Shown: positions 1 to 9,585 of the stretch, in pieces
Layout: each line of letters opens with the position of its first letter
How positions within the stretch are numbered: position 1 is the stretch's first letter
Assembly: GCA_902619925.1 (NCBI GenBank)
Contig: CACNFY010000003.1
Span: 1-64,000 of the forward strand
Length of the DNA: 64,000 nucleotides
Reading direction: 5' to 3'
DNA from: an uncultured Pelagibacteraceae bacterium
GTDB taxonomy: Bacteria; Pseudomonadota; Alphaproteobacteria; Pelagibacterales; Pelagibacteraceae
Translations under genes and position numbers: made by a program
The notes under the pieces: model-generated
Database searches by the model: none
The model's input: the letters and a program-made list of their open reading frames with translations, nothing else
What the model was told of the DNA's origin: nothing

Positions 1-142
1 CGATATTTTCCTTTATTTTTTTTTCAAATTTAGACAAATCGTATAAAGAAGGTATTGAGAGTAAAAGCATAAAAGAAAAAAAAACTCCGAATGTTATGAA
101 AATAACAGGAAATGAATATTTTTTTTGGATAATATTTCTCAT
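1..142 (-). CDS. N-terminal part of an unknown membrane-anchored protein (cut by window edge)
   Basis: An ATG at 140-142 on the minus strand opens a frame with no stop down to the window edge, giving 47 residues. The peptide starts MRNIIQKKYSFP and then has one strongly hydrophobic stretch (about residues 12-31), followed by a charged segment rich in Lys and Glu (SKFEKKIKENI). That layout is an N-terminal membrane anchor followed by a periplasmic or extracytoplasmic domain. AsmA-like proteins look like this at their start, but this fragment is too short to assign a family. It is divergent from uvrD, with 36 bases between the two start codons. Confidence 0.55.
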   Translation of the reverse strand, partial: MRNIIQKKYSFPVIFITFGVFFSFMLLLSIPSLYDLSKFEKKIKENI

Positions 143-178
143 GGGATTTTGAAACTTATACTATAAAAATTAAATTAT

Positions 179-2200
179 ATGAAAATTTTAAATTATATGA
201 ATAGTTTAAATAAAGAACAACTTGAGGCAGTAACATATTTGGATGGACCTCTACTTATAGTGGCTGGGGCTGGCTCTGGAAAAACAAAGGTTTTAACTTC
301 TAAGATAGCTCATATAATTGAAAAAAAAACTGCATTTCCAAACCAAATATTAGCAGTAACTTTTACAAACAAAGCTGCTAAAGAAATGCAAACAAGGGTC
401 TCAGGTATTTTGAATAAAAATGCTACTGGCTTAAACTGGCTAGGCACATTTCATTCTATAAGTGCAAAATTCTTAAGAAAACATGCTAAGGCTGTTGGTT
501 TAAATTATAATTTTACAATTATTGATCAGGACGATCAAATTAGACTTATAAAAAATATCTGCAAGTCTGAGAATATAGATGTAAAGAAAATATCTCCTAA
601 TTATACACTTTCAGTATTAGACAAATGGAAAAATAAAGGTTGGTATCCGTCAGATGTCTCTGTATCTAAAATTGATAATTTAGAAAAAAAATTTCTGAAC
701 GTATATAAATTGTATCAACAGAAATTACTGGACTTAAATGTTTGTGATTTTGGTGATTTATTACTTCATTGCGTAAAACTATTTCAGAATAACAAGGATA
801 TATGCGAAATGTACTCTAAAAATTTTAAATATATACTTGTCGATGAATACCAGGATACAAATATAATTCAAAGTAGATGGTTGTCTTTATTATCAAAATT
901 TCATAATAACATATGTTGTGTTGGTGATGATGATCAATCGATTTATAGTTGGAGAGGTGCAGAAATTAAAAATTTTCTAGAATTTGATAAAAATTATGAA
1001 GGTTCGAAAATAATTAGATTGGAAAAAAATTATAGATCAACTCAAAATATTCTAACAACCGCTTCTAAATTAATAGAGAATAATAAAAATAGAGTTGGTA
1101 AAACATTGTATACTAATGGTGAGAAAGGTAACCTTGTAAATTTAAATTGTTACAAAAGTGGAAAAGACGAAGCTATTAATATCGGAGATCATATTGAGAA
1201 ACTAAAAAAAGAATTTGGTTTCAATAATATTGCTATTTTAGTTAGAGCCATATTTCAGACTAGGGAATTTGAAGAGAGATTTTTAAAAATAGGTATTCCA
1301 TATAGGATAATTGGAGGTACAAAATTTTATGAAAGAGCTGAAATAAAAGATTGTATTGCTTATCTAAGGATTGTGTTTCAAAATAAAGATGATTTAGCTT
1401 TTGAAAGAATAGTAAATGTACCAAAAAGATCAATCGGAGATACCACTATTAAACAGATAAGTGAGTACGCAAAACATAATAATTTTTCACTTATGGATAG
1501 TGCAAAAAAATTGTTGGAATTAAATAAAATAAAACCTAAAACTAAAATTGGTCTCAATTCTATTATTAATTTTATAAATAAGTGGGTAAATGATTACAAA
1601 AAAGGGATGAGCCATATTAAACTTCTTCAAATAATAATGGATGAGTCAGGATATAGCCAGATGTTAAAAAATAAAAAAGATTTAGAAAATGAAAATAGGT
1701 TAGAAAATATAAAAGAATTAATTAATGCAATGAAAGAATTTGATAATTTAGAAAGTTTTTTAGAGCATGTATCTTTAGCCACATCTATAGATAAAGACTG
1801 GGAAGGACAAAAAATAAATTTAATGACTATGCATGCATCTAAAGGTTTAGAATTTGATGTAATTTTTTTACCTGGCTGGGAAGAAGGACTTTTCCCACAT
1901 CAAAAGTCAATTGAGGAGAAAGGTGATAAAGGTTTAGAAGAAGAACGAAGACTTGCTTATGTTGGAATAACAAGGGCAAAGAAGATATTAAATATTTCAT
2001 TTTCTATGAATAGATTTTATCAAGGTGATTGGATAGATAGTTTAGCATCTAGATTTATAGATGAATTACCAGAGGAAAATCTTCAGAAAAATATTCAAAA
2101 CGAGGATGAAAACAATGACTTTGAATTTAATCAAGATATAGATTTTGAGAGTGAAATAAAAAGTCCAGGATGGTTGAGGTATCAAAAAAGGCTAAAATAA
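179..2200 (+). CDS. uvrD: UvrD/PcrA-type ATP-dependent DNA helicase
   Basis: A superfamily 1A 3'-5' DNA helicase that unwinds DNA in nucleotide excision and mismatch repair. The Walker A motif GAGSGKT is at about residues 30-36, the Walker B DEYQDT at about 222-227, and QSIYSWRGA (motif III) at about 253. Late motifs include TMHASKGLEFD and VGITRAKK. At 673 residues it is slightly shorter than E. coli UvrD (720), with a short acidic tail. A second ATG at 197 (MNSLNKEQ) would put the Q-motif nearer the N-terminus and may be the true start. The stop codon is immediately followed by the pepP ATG, so the two genes are cotranscribed. Confidence 0.95.
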   Translation: MKILNYMNSLNKEQLEAVTYLDGPLLIVAGAGSGKTKVLTSKIAHIIEKKTAFPNQILAVTFTNKAAKEMQTRVSGILNKNATGLNWLGTFHSISAKFLRKHAKAVGLNYNFTIIDQDDQIRLIKNICKSENIDVKKISPNYTLSVLDKWKNKGWYPSDVSVSKIDNLEKKFLNVYKLYQQKLLDLNVCDFGDLLLHCVKLFQNNKDICEMYSKNFKYILVDEYQDTNIIQSRWLSLLSKFHNNICCVGDDDQSIYSWRGAEIKNFLEFDKNYEGSKIIRLEKNYRSTQNILTTASKLIENNKNRVGKTLYTNGEKGNLVNLNCYKSGKDEAINIGDHIEKLKKEFGFNNIAILVRAIFQTREFEERFLKIGIPYRIIGGTKFYERAEIKDCIAYLRIVFQNKDDLAFERIVNVPKRSIGDTTIKQISEYAKHNNFSLMDSAKKLLELNKIKPKTKIGLNSIINFINKWVNDYKKGMSHIKLLQIIMDESGYSQMLKNKKDLENENRLENIKELINAMKEFDNLESFLEHVSLATSIDKDWEGQKINLMTMHASKGLEFDVIFLPGWEEGLFPHQKSIEEKGDKGLEEERRLAYVGITRAKKILNISFSMNRFYQGDWIDSLASRFIDELPEENLQKNIQNEDENNDFEFNQDIDFESEIKSPGWLRYQKRLK

Positions 2201-3925
2201 ATGTCTCCTCTTAAAAATATTAAAAAAAGCTTAATTACACAAAATCTAGATGGCTATGCTGTTCCCAAAAATGATGAATTTTTTCAGGAATATTCTAATC
2301 CGAATATTCTAGAATACATAACTAATTTTAAAGGTTCTGCTGGCTTGGCATTAATAACAAAAGAAGAAAATATTTTATTCGTGGATGGGAGGTACACTAC
2401 TCAAGCAAAGAAAGAAGCTGGTAGAAATTTTAAAATAATCGAAACTAATAAAGAGTCAGTTAAAAAAATAATTACTTCATATAATTTTGTAATGAGAATT
2501 GGTTATTCCCCCAAATTATTTACAAGTTTAAGTCTTGAAAAAATCTTTGGGAAAAATTGTCAAATGGTGCCACAAAGTCAGGAAATTAAGAAATTTATAA
2601 AGAATAAATACAATAAAAAAACTAATTTATTTTATACATTAGGTAAAAATATAGTAGGTGAAACAGTCAAAAGTAAAATTAATCGTTTAAATAGAGTGCT
2701 TAAAAAGAAAAGAATTGATAATATCTATATTAGTTCACCAGAAAATGTTGCTTGGTTATTAAATATTAGGGGTAGAGATAACCCAAATAGTCCAATACCT
2801 AATTGTCAAATAATTTTAAATAAAAATAAAATTTATTTTTTTTCAGATAAACAAAAAACTTTTATTTTAAAAAAGAAAAAAATATTTAACAATATAGAAT
2901 ACTTTGACAAAGAAAAATTTTTTGATGTAATAAAAAAAATTAATGGATCGAATATTTTGGTAGATAAAGTTTCATGTTCAATTTATGATGAAAGCTTAAT
3001 CAGAACAAGATTTAATTTATATTTTGATAACGATCCATGTTATCGATTAAAATCAATAAAAAATGAAATTGAAATTAAAAATACAAAAAAAATACACTTA
3101 CACGATGGATTGGCTATGACTAAATTTCTTTATTATTTAAAAAATAAAAAATTAAGATTTGATGAAATCAAATTACAAAAAAAACTGGAAGAATTAAGAA
3201 AAAGAAACAAGGCATATCTTTTTCCAAGTTTTAATACAATTTCAGGATCTGGACCAAATTCTGCAATTATTCATTATAAAGCGAGTAAGATTTCTAATAG
3301 AAAAATTAAAAGGAACGATATTTATCTATGTGACTCAGGGGGACAATATAATTATGGGACAACAGATGTAACACGGACTATATGTTTTTCTAAACAAAGT
3401 CTAAAAATTAAAAATATATTTACTAGAGTTTTAAAAGGACATATAGCAGTAGTATCATCTACAATAACAAGTGATACTACGGGTTCTAAACTTGATAAAA
3501 AAGCAAGAAAGTGGCTAAAAGAAATTAATTTAAATTATTCACATGGTACAGGTCATGGTGTGGGTTTTTTTCTTAATGTTCACGAAGGTCCTATGAGTAT
3601 ATCAAAATTTGACAAAAACAGTCTTAAGGAAGGCATGATTTTGAGTAACGAACCAGGATATTATAAGCCCGGACATTTTGGAATTAGAATAGAAAATTTG
3701 ATTTTTGTATATAAAAAATATAAAAACTTATATTTTGATAATTTGACGTTTGCACCAATCGATTTTGACTTAATTAACAAAAATTTATTAAATAAGTCAG
3801 AAAAAAATTACTTATGTAATTATCATAAAAAAATTTATAATTTTTATAAAAATGCTTTGGATCCAAATGAAAAAGTTTGGTTAAAAAATTTAACTAATAA
3901 GTTTGTTGAAATCACTTTGCGATAA
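2201..3925 (+). CDS. pepP: Xaa-Pro aminopeptidase (M24 family)
   Basis: A metallopeptidase that removes an N-terminal residue preceding proline, probably for peptide turnover in the cytoplasm. Two creatinase-like N-terminal domains (about 1-290) precede the pita-bread M24 domain. The metal ligands are visible: Asp378 in CDSGG, a second Asp in GTTDVTR, His in HGTGHGVGF, and Glu in SNEPGYY and GIRIEN. The length (574) fits the three-domain, eukaryotic-like class of aminopeptidase P rather than the short 440-residue PepP. The start follows the uvrD stop with no spacer. Its last 36 bases overlap the end of ligA on the other strand. Confidence 0.9.
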   Translation: MSPLKNIKKSLITQNLDGYAVPKNDEFFQEYSNPNILEYITNFKGSAGLALITKEENILFVDGRYTTQAKKEAGRNFKIIETNKESVKKIITSYNFVMRIGYSPKLFTSLSLEKIFGKNCQMVPQSQEIKKFIKNKYNKKTNLFYTLGKNIVGETVKSKINRLNRVLKKKRIDNIYISSPENVAWLLNIRGRDNPNSPIPNCQIILNKNKIYFFSDKQKTFILKKKKIFNNIEYFDKEKFFDVIKKINGSNILVDKVSCSIYDESLIRTRFNLYFDNDPCYRLKSIKNEIEIKNTKKIHLHDGLAMTKFLYYLKNKKLRFDEIKLQKKLEELRKRNKAYLFPSFNTISGSGPNSAIIHYKASKISNRKIKRNDIYLCDSGGQYNYGTTDVTRTICFSKQSLKIKNIFTRVLKGHIAVVSSTITSDTTGSKLDKKARKWLKEINLNYSHGTGHGVGFFLNVHEGPMSISKFDKNSLKEGMILSNEPGYYKPGHFGIRIENLIFVYKKYKNLYFDNLTFAPIDFDLINKNLLNKSEKNYLCNYHKKIYNFYKNALDPNEKVWLKNLTNKFVEITLR

Positions 3926-5908
3926 AATTTTTATACTTAATTCTTTTGCCTTAATAATTTTTTTACTAGTTGGTTTTTCTCCTGTTACTAAATAATCTAG
4001 CTTATTATTTATAGTACTCAGAATTTTTCCTGAGTTATTCTCAATTATTGACTTTGCCTCTGCTCTACTTATTCCACTAAGTTTACCCGTTATAAGAAAT
4101 GTTTTATTCTTTAATTTTCCATCATTTTTTCTTTTAGAAAATTTAATTTTTAAATATTTTTTTAATTCTGAGATAATTTTGATATTTGTTTTGTTCGAAA
4201 AAAATTTTTTTAACGACTTTATTTGTGTCTCGCCTATTCCATCAATATTTAAAAAAGATTCAAAATTGAAAGAATTATCTATTTTTGATAGCTTTTCTAC
4301 ACTTTGAATATTATCTGCCAATAATTTTGCGTTCTCTTGACCTATATGCCTTATTCCCAAAGAGTAAATTAATTTATCAAGTGATATGATTTTAGAATTT
4401 TCTATTGAAAACTTCAGGTTTGAAGCTGACAGTGTACCCCATCCTTCTAATTTTTCGATTTTTTTAAAATCTAGGTTAAAAATATCGTATGGATATCTTA
4501 TGAAACTCAGATGCCAAAATTTTTCAATAACCTTTTTTCCTAATCCATCAATATTCAAGGCATCTTTAGAAATAAAATGTTTTAATTTTTCTATTGATAT
4601 TTTATCACAGTCATAACCTTCAGATGTACATCTTTTAATGGCATCATATTTTTTTGTACTTAAATTAAATTCTTTAATTATATTTGAATGACAAGATGGA
4701 CATTTATTTGGAAAAATAAATTTTTTTGCATTCTTAGGTCTTTTAGAAATATCAACCTGAATCACATGAGGTATGACATCCCCTGCTCTTTCAATTTTAA
4801 CATAATCTCCTATTCGAATATCTTTTCTTTTAATTTCATCCTCATTATGCAATGATGCGTTAGATACTACTACTCCACCAATATTTACAGGTTTTATTTT
4901 AGCAACAGGGGTTAATGCACCCGTTCTTCCAATTTGAATTTCAATATTTAGAATTTGAGAATATGAGCTTTTAGCTGAAAACTTATGGGCTGTTGCCCAC
5001 CTTGGAGCATTTGATACATTGCCTAATCTAGTCTGTAAACTTGTATCATTCACTTTGTAAACTAAACCATCAATATCATAATTTAGATTGAACCTTAAAT
5101 TTTCCATTTTATTGTGATTATTAACTAGTTCACTTGTACCAGAAATAATTTTATTGAATTTATTCGTTTTGAAACCCCATGTCTTTAATGCTGACAAAAA
5201 CTCTGATTGTTTCTTAAATTTATTCTCGCTCAGAAAACCATAACTATAAGCAATAAAATTTAATGGAATTTTTTTTGTTTCAACTGGATTTTTCTGTCTT
5301 AAAGAACCAGAGGCTGCATTTCTAGGATTTGCAAATTTATTATTAATCTTTTCAAAATCTTGTATTGCTATAAAAACTTCCCCTCTTATATCTATATCAT
5401 CAGGAAAATCATTTTTTTCAATTTTTTTTGGAATATCTTTTATTGTCTTCAAATTTTCTGTTATTAATTCACCTTCATATCCATCACCTCTAGAAACACC
5501 TGATACTAATTTTCCATTTTTATAAGTTAGCGAGGCTGATATTCCATCTATTTTTGGCTCAACACTAAATTCTAAATTAGTTGAGTCTGGTAAATTTAAA
5601 TAATTTAATATTTTTTTTTGAAAATTTTTTAGATCATCAACAGAAAAAACATTTGATAGTGATAGCATTTTTACTCTATGTTTCAATTTTTTGAAGTTTT
5701 TTGAGGGTTTGAAACCAATTTGGAAAGAGGGTGAATTACTTGAAATTAATTCAGGATATTTTTTTTCTAACTCTAAAATTTCATTTTTTAACTTGTCATA
5801 ATCAGAGTCAGAAATTTTTGGACTGCTTTTTTCATAATAATACTTGTTATGAATTAACAACTTCTTGATTTTTTCTTTATATACTTTGCTGATAGAAATT
5901 TCACTCAT
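3890..5908 (-). CDS. ligA: NAD-dependent DNA ligase LigA
   Basis: Seals nicks in DNA using NAD+ as the adenylate donor; essential for Okazaki fragment joining and repair. The adenylation motif is EPKIDG at about residues 118-123, with the active-site Lys. The OB-fold, a Cys zinc finger (CPSC...RCTSEGYDC), helix-hairpin-helix repeats (LGIRHIGQ, IDGIGETQ) and a C-terminal BRCT domain (KTFLITGKLSG) follow in the usual order. The length of 672 is normal. It is the last gene of the minus-strand dcw run, 3 bases after bamD, and converges on pepP with a 36-base overlap. Confidence 0.97.
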   Translation of the reverse strand: MSEISISKVYKEKIKKLLIHNKYYYEKSSPKISDSDYDKLKNEILELEKKYPELISSNSPSFQIGFKPSKNFKKLKHRVKMLSLSNVFSVDDLKNFQKKILNYLNLPDSTNLEFSVEPKIDGISASLTYKNGKLVSGVSRGDGYEGELITENLKTIKDIPKKIEKNDFPDDIDIRGEVFIAIQDFEKINNKFANPRNAASGSLRQKNPVETKKIPLNFIAYSYGFLSENKFKKQSEFLSALKTWGFKTNKFNKIISGTSELVNNHNKMENLRFNLNYDIDGLVYKVNDTSLQTRLGNVSNAPRWATAHKFSAKSSYSQILNIEIQIGRTGALTPVAKIKPVNIGGVVVSNASLHNEDEIKRKDIRIGDYVKIERAGDVIPHVIQVDISKRPKNAKKFIFPNKCPSCHSNIIKEFNLSTKKYDAIKRCTSEGYDCDKISIEKLKHFISKDALNIDGLGKKVIEKFWHLSFIRYPYDIFNLDFKKIEKLEGWGTLSASNLKFSIENSKIISLDKLIYSLGIRHIGQENAKLLADNIQSVEKLSKIDNSFNFESFLNIDGIGETQIKSLKKFFSNKTNIKIISELKKYLKIKFSKRKNDGKLKNKTFLITGKLSGISRAEAKSIIENNSGKILSTINNKLDYLVTGEKPTSKKIIKAKELSIKILSQSDFNKLIS

Positions 5909-5911
5909 ATT

Positions 5912-6748
5912 TTAATTAATAAGTGATTTGAACCTTTTTAAAATTGAGTTATTTTTTTTGTCAATTTTTTTTAATTTAACTTTAGAATATTGTTTATTAA
6001 ATATTTTATAGGTTTTTTCATACCAATCTCCTGACTGATAATTATATCCTAAAGTTGATGCGTATCTTTGTGCCTCATCTTTTAATCCTAATTTATAATG
6101 TATCTCTACTAATCTATGCAATGCTTCTTCGACATAAATTGTTCTATCGTATTCTGTAGTAATTGTTTTTAATCTATTAATAGCCGGTATCCATTTTTCT
6201 TTCTCAATATAAAATCTGGCTAAATAAATTTCTTTTGATGCTAATATCTCATTAATTAGTTCTAATTTATATTCTGAGTCAATCGCAAATTCACTATTTG
6301 GGTAATTATTAATAATAATATTAAAATTTTCTTTTGCCTTAACTAGTGGATTCAAATCTTTTTTCTCATCTACAATTTGTTCATAATAAGATAATGCTAA
6401 TAGATAATGTCCATAATTCTTTCTTTCGTGCAACGGATAAGTTTTTAAATATCTGTTAAGTTCAGAAATAGAATCTTCATATAATCCTGAAACGTAGTAA
6501 GAATAAGCAGTCATTAGAGATGATCTTGGCGCCCACAAAGATTGGGGAAATAATATTTCAGCTTCACTAAATTTTTTTGCTGCGTTAAAAGCATCTCCTT
6601 TATCTAAAAAGTCTAAGCCTTCATTATACGCCTCTATCATTTGAGTATTTAAGTCAGTATCTTTCATTTGAACAACCTCTAGTTCTTTTTTAGAACAGGA
6701 AATTATCATTAAAAAAATTGATATTATAAATATAGAATACTTAAGCAT
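5912..6748 (-). CDS. bamD: Outer-membrane assembly lipoprotein BamD
   Basis: A periplasmic lipoprotein of the BAM complex, which folds beta-barrel proteins into the outer membrane. The N-terminus is a signal peptide with a lipobox-like IISC at about residues 15-18, giving a lipid-modified Cys18. The rest is built of tetratricopeptide-like helices, with recognisable pieces such as YNEGLDFLDKGDAFNAAKKF and AIDSEYKL. It lies between lpxC and ligA. In many Alphaproteobacteria recN sits between bamD and ligA; here only 3 bases separate them. Confidence 0.9.
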   Translation of the reverse strand: MLKYSIFIISIFLMIISCSKKELEVVQMKDTDLNTQMIEAYNEGLDFLDKGDAFNAAKKFSEAEILFPQSLWAPRSSLMTAYSYYVSGLYEDSISELNRYLKTYPLHERKNYGHYLLALSYYEQIVDEKKDLNPLVKAKENFNIIINNYPNSEFAIDSEYKLELINEILASKEIYLARFYIEKEKWIPAINRLKTITTEYDRTIYVEEALHRLVEIHYKLGLKDEAQRYASTLGYNYQSGDWYEKTYKIFNKQYSKVKLKKIDKKNNSILKRFKSLIN

Positions 6749-6786
6749 TTTTTTATTTTACCAGAATTTATATTAAATTCTAATTT

Positions 6787-7707
6787 TTATGCTATTGATT
6801 TTAATTGTTGTTTATTTAAGAAAGTATGTGGCAGATTCTTACCTTTAAGCTCGATAAAGGAAAAATTCGATTTATTTTCAAAAACTTTTCGTAAAAGTTT
6901 GTTTGTAAGACTATGACCACCTTGGGAACATTTTAATGAACCAATTATTCTATACCCAGACAAATATAGGTCTCCCATACAATCTAATATTTTATGGTTT
7001 ACAAATTCATTTTTAAATCTCAAACCTTTTTTATTTAATACTTTGTTACCATCCACTACAATAGCGTTATCTAAACTACCACCTTTAGCTAAACCAAGAG
7101 ATTTTAATTTGTCTATATCTTCGAATTTACAAAAAGTTCTAGAATTATATATTTCAAACAAGTCATCGTTTAAAATATTTACCTTGTTTTTTTGGTTTTC
7201 AATTATACAATTTGGGTACTTTATCTCAAACTCAATATCAGAGCTTACTTTTGACTTATTAATTTCTATGAACTTTTGACCTTCAACAATTTCAATTTTT
7301 TTTTCAATCTTTATCAACTTTATTGGACAATCACTATTTTTCAAACCTGAATTTAAAATTAATGAAACCCACTCTTTGGCTGATCCGTCAAGTATTGGGA
7401 CCTCTTGTTCGTTAATTTCAACTGTAACGTTATCTATACCTAAACCGTAAAATGCTCCCATAAGATGTTCAATAGTAGATACTTTGATACCATTTTCATT
7501 TTGAATCGTGGTACACAAATTTGTATCACACACATTCATGTAATTTGGTATAATCAAATTTTTGTGATTTACATCAACTCTTTTAAATAAGATACCTGAA
7601 TTTGGTTCGCTTGGTAAAATCTTTACATTAACTTTTTTACCTGTATGCAATCCTACACCATTTACGTGTATAGGAGTTTTTATTGTTTTTTGATTTAGGA
7701 TAGACAT
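6787..7707 (-). CDS. lpxC: UDP-3-O-acyl-N-acetylglucosamine deacetylase LpxC
   Basis: Catalyses the committed step of lipid A synthesis, the zinc-dependent removal of acetate from UDP-3-O-acyl-GlcNAc. The zinc ligands are seen in EHLMGAFYGLGIDN (His near residue 81) and in the NHKILDCMGDL segment (His and Asp). The catalytic GGHSLTN His is near residue 265. The length of 306 is typical. It follows ftsA with a 62-base gap that contains an AT-only inverted repeat, and it precedes bamD. Its presence shows the organism makes lipopolysaccharide. Confidence 0.97.
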   Translation of the reverse strand: MSILNQKTIKTPIHVNGVGLHTGKKVNVKILPSEPNSGILFKRVDVNHKNLIIPNYMNVCDTNLCTTIQNENGIKVSTIEHLMGAFYGLGIDNVTVEINEQEVPILDGSAKEWVSLILNSGLKNSDCPIKLIKIEKKIEIVEGQKFIEINKSKVSSDIEFEIKYPNCIIENQKNKVNILNDDLFEIYNSRTFCKFEDIDKLKSLGLAKGGSLDNAIVVDGNKVLNKKGLRFKNEFVNHKILDCMGDLYLSGYRIIGSLKCSQGGHSLTNKLLRKVFENKSNFSFIELKGKNLPHTFLNKQQLKSIA

Positions 7708-7713
7708 GATTAT

Positions 7714-7737
7714 TAAATATTAAATTTTTAATATTTA
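7714..7737. repeat. AT-only inverted repeat in the ftsA-lpxC gap
   Basis: Two 11-base arms, taaatattaaa and tttaatattta, are perfect reverse complements separated by two T residues. The repeat lies in the 62-base gap between ftsA and lpxC, the position ftsZ occupies in most dcw clusters. With no G or C it would be a weak terminator. It could be a protein-binding site or a chance product of the composition. Confidence 0.5.
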
Positions 7738-7769
7738 GTGAAAACAACAAATGTTACAGTAAAATACGA

Positions 7770-8903
7770 TTAATTAGAAAATAGATAAAATAATTTCTCA
7801 AATAATCCTGTTTTTTGTTGGCGTTTAGGTACTATCACTACTTCATTGCTTATATCAGATCGATCATAATTAAATGCTGAGTCACAAATTAAACTACTAT
7901 TTTCCTCAAAAAAACTCATATCGTCAAAATGATTATATTCTTCTTTTAAATATATAGATTTTTTACTAAGTAGTTTTGACCCTTCACCACTAAAAACTAA
8001 TATAGATTTAGTATTTTTTATTAATGATATATAATCAAAATCTTTAAAACTTAAATCTATTATTTCCTCTATTCTTGCATGCACAATTTTAATTAATAAG
8101 TCTTTAGAACTTTCATCATTTAAAAATGTTAAATTATTTTGTTTAAGTTGCAATTTTATATTCTCTGACTCTTGCAAATCATAGTTTAACAATTTGGAAA
8201 TATCTTTTGTTACATGATTGCCACCAATAGGTATAAATTTACTGTAAATTAAATTATTTGAATTATAGAAAAAAATTGATGTTTTGTTTAATCCAATATC
8301 TAAAAAAACTTTAGATTTATACTCTTCATAATACTTATTATAATTTAAAGACTTAATATAACTTGTATTAAAAAAGTTATCGACAAATATATGATTTTTT
8401 TTTAAAGTTTTTTGAACATTTAAAATAATGGATTTTGGTATTAACAAAAATTTGATTTCTAACACCAATTCATTTGAAATACTTTCAGCAGGCAATTCAT
8501 AAAAAACTACTTCGTCTAAAATATATTTATTAATTATTAAGTGTTGAATTTTATAATTTAAATAATTATTTTCTATTAATAATTTTGCTTCTTGGATAAA
8601 TGTCTTAATTAAATTTTTATTTAACTTATTTTTATCAATATGTTTTTTTATAGATAAATCCAATGAGATACAATCTTTGTCGTCTATCATTACATTTATA
8701 TTTTTTAAATGTTTTCCGATTTCTTTTTCAGTTTTAACAATAATTTTTTTTAATTGGTTTTCCTGATAGATAATATTTTCAGTATTTTGTAGATATGTTA
8801 TTTCAGATATAAATTTTGAATTAGGAAGATAATTGGCAAATATGCCAATTCGAAACTTATAGGAACCAAAATCTATTATTGAAAATAATTCATCAGTTCG
8901 CAT
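7770..8903 (-). CDS. ftsA: Cell division protein FtsA
   Basis: An actin-like protein that ties FtsZ filaments to the inner membrane and recruits later division proteins. The N-terminal phosphate loop is IIDFGSYKFRIG (about 9-20); a second actin-type motif is FLDIGLNKTSIFFY (about 200-213). The C-terminus, TGLFEKLFYLFSN, is the amphipathic membrane-targeting helix. At 377 residues it is shorter and more diverged than E. coli FtsA (420). Its first 11 bases overlap the end of ftsQ. Unlike most relatives, no ftsZ follows it. Confidence 0.87.
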   Translation of the reverse strand: MRTDELFSIIDFGSYKFRIGIFANYLPNSKFISEITYLQNTENIIYQENQLKKIIVKTEKEIGKHLKNINVMIDDKDCISLDLSIKKHIDKNKLNKNLIKTFIQEAKLLIENNYLNYKIQHLIINKYILDEVVFYELPAESISNELVLEIKFLLIPKSIILNVQKTLKKNHIFVDNFFNTSYIKSLNYNKYYEEYKSKVFLDIGLNKTSIFFYNSNNLIYSKFIPIGGNHVTKDISKLLNYDLQESENIKLQLKQNNLTFLNDESSKDLLIKIVHARIEEIIDLSFKDFDYISLIKNTKSILVFSGEGSKLLSKKSIYLKEEYNHFDDMSFFEENSSLICDSAFNYDRSDISNEVVIVPKRQQKTGLFEKLFYLFSN

Positions 8904-9585
8904 TACCTATAATTACTTGATTTGCTACCCTTAAATCAATAATTTTTTTTTCAAAGTTATTATTCTCCATCATTTTTTTAACCACTTTAATTGCTTCATG
9001 AAAATTTTTGTTTGGCAGTTTAATAATTATATCCTTTTGGGTTTTAATATCCCATCTATTATTTTCAAAGTAATAAAAATCTGTTATTTGATCATTTCTA
9101 AAACCATTTTCTTTTAAAGATTTATATAAAACTAAAAATCTATCTGGCTTAAAAGTACCAAAGATATTAGGTAGATTTAAATTGTAGGTAATTTCGTCAT
9201 TAACAAATTTACCATTTAACCCAAGATAATATTTTTGTCCATTTAAAATTGTTTTGCCAACTAATTTTGTATGTTCTGCAAAAATATAAATTTCAGAAGG
9301 ATATTTTTTAGTAACACTAAATTTATGTATATAATTTTTAGATAATAAAATATTTTCAACATCTCTTTTATTCAAAAAAAAAATATTCTGATTTAGTATA
9401 TTTTTAAATTGATTTTTTAGTATTTTTTCATAATTATTGTTAAGTCCCTCTATATTAATGTATTTGATTTGAAAGAAAGTAGAGGTAAAAAATTTTAGAT
9501 TTAAATTATTAATATTACTTAATAAAAGTAATATTAATAAATATAACAAATACCTATTTTTTCTATTTATTGATTGATGCATCAT
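8893..9585 (-). CDS. ftsQ: Cell division protein FtsQ
   Basis: A bitopic inner-membrane protein that links the FtsZ ring to the FtsL/FtsB and FtsW/FtsI module. It has a short cytoplasmic start (MMHQSINRKNR), one membrane helix (about 12-30), then the POTRA-type domain (IKYINIEGLNNNYEKILKNQ) and the FtsQ domain. Sequence identity within the family is always low; I call it from the POTRA pattern, the size (230) and its place between ddl and ftsA. It overlaps both neighbours. Confidence 0.85.
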   Translation of the reverse strand: MMHQSINRKNRYLLYLLILLLLSNINNLNLKFFTSTFFQIKYINIEGLNNNYEKILKNQFKNILNQNIFFLNKRDVENILLSKNYIHKFSVTKKYPSEIYIFAEHTKLVGKTILNGQKYYLGLNGKFVNDEITYNLNLPNIFGTFKPDRFLVLYKSLKENGFRNDQITDFYYFENNRWDIKTQKDIIIKLPNKNFHEAIKVVKKMMENNNFEKKIIDLRVANQVIIGNAN

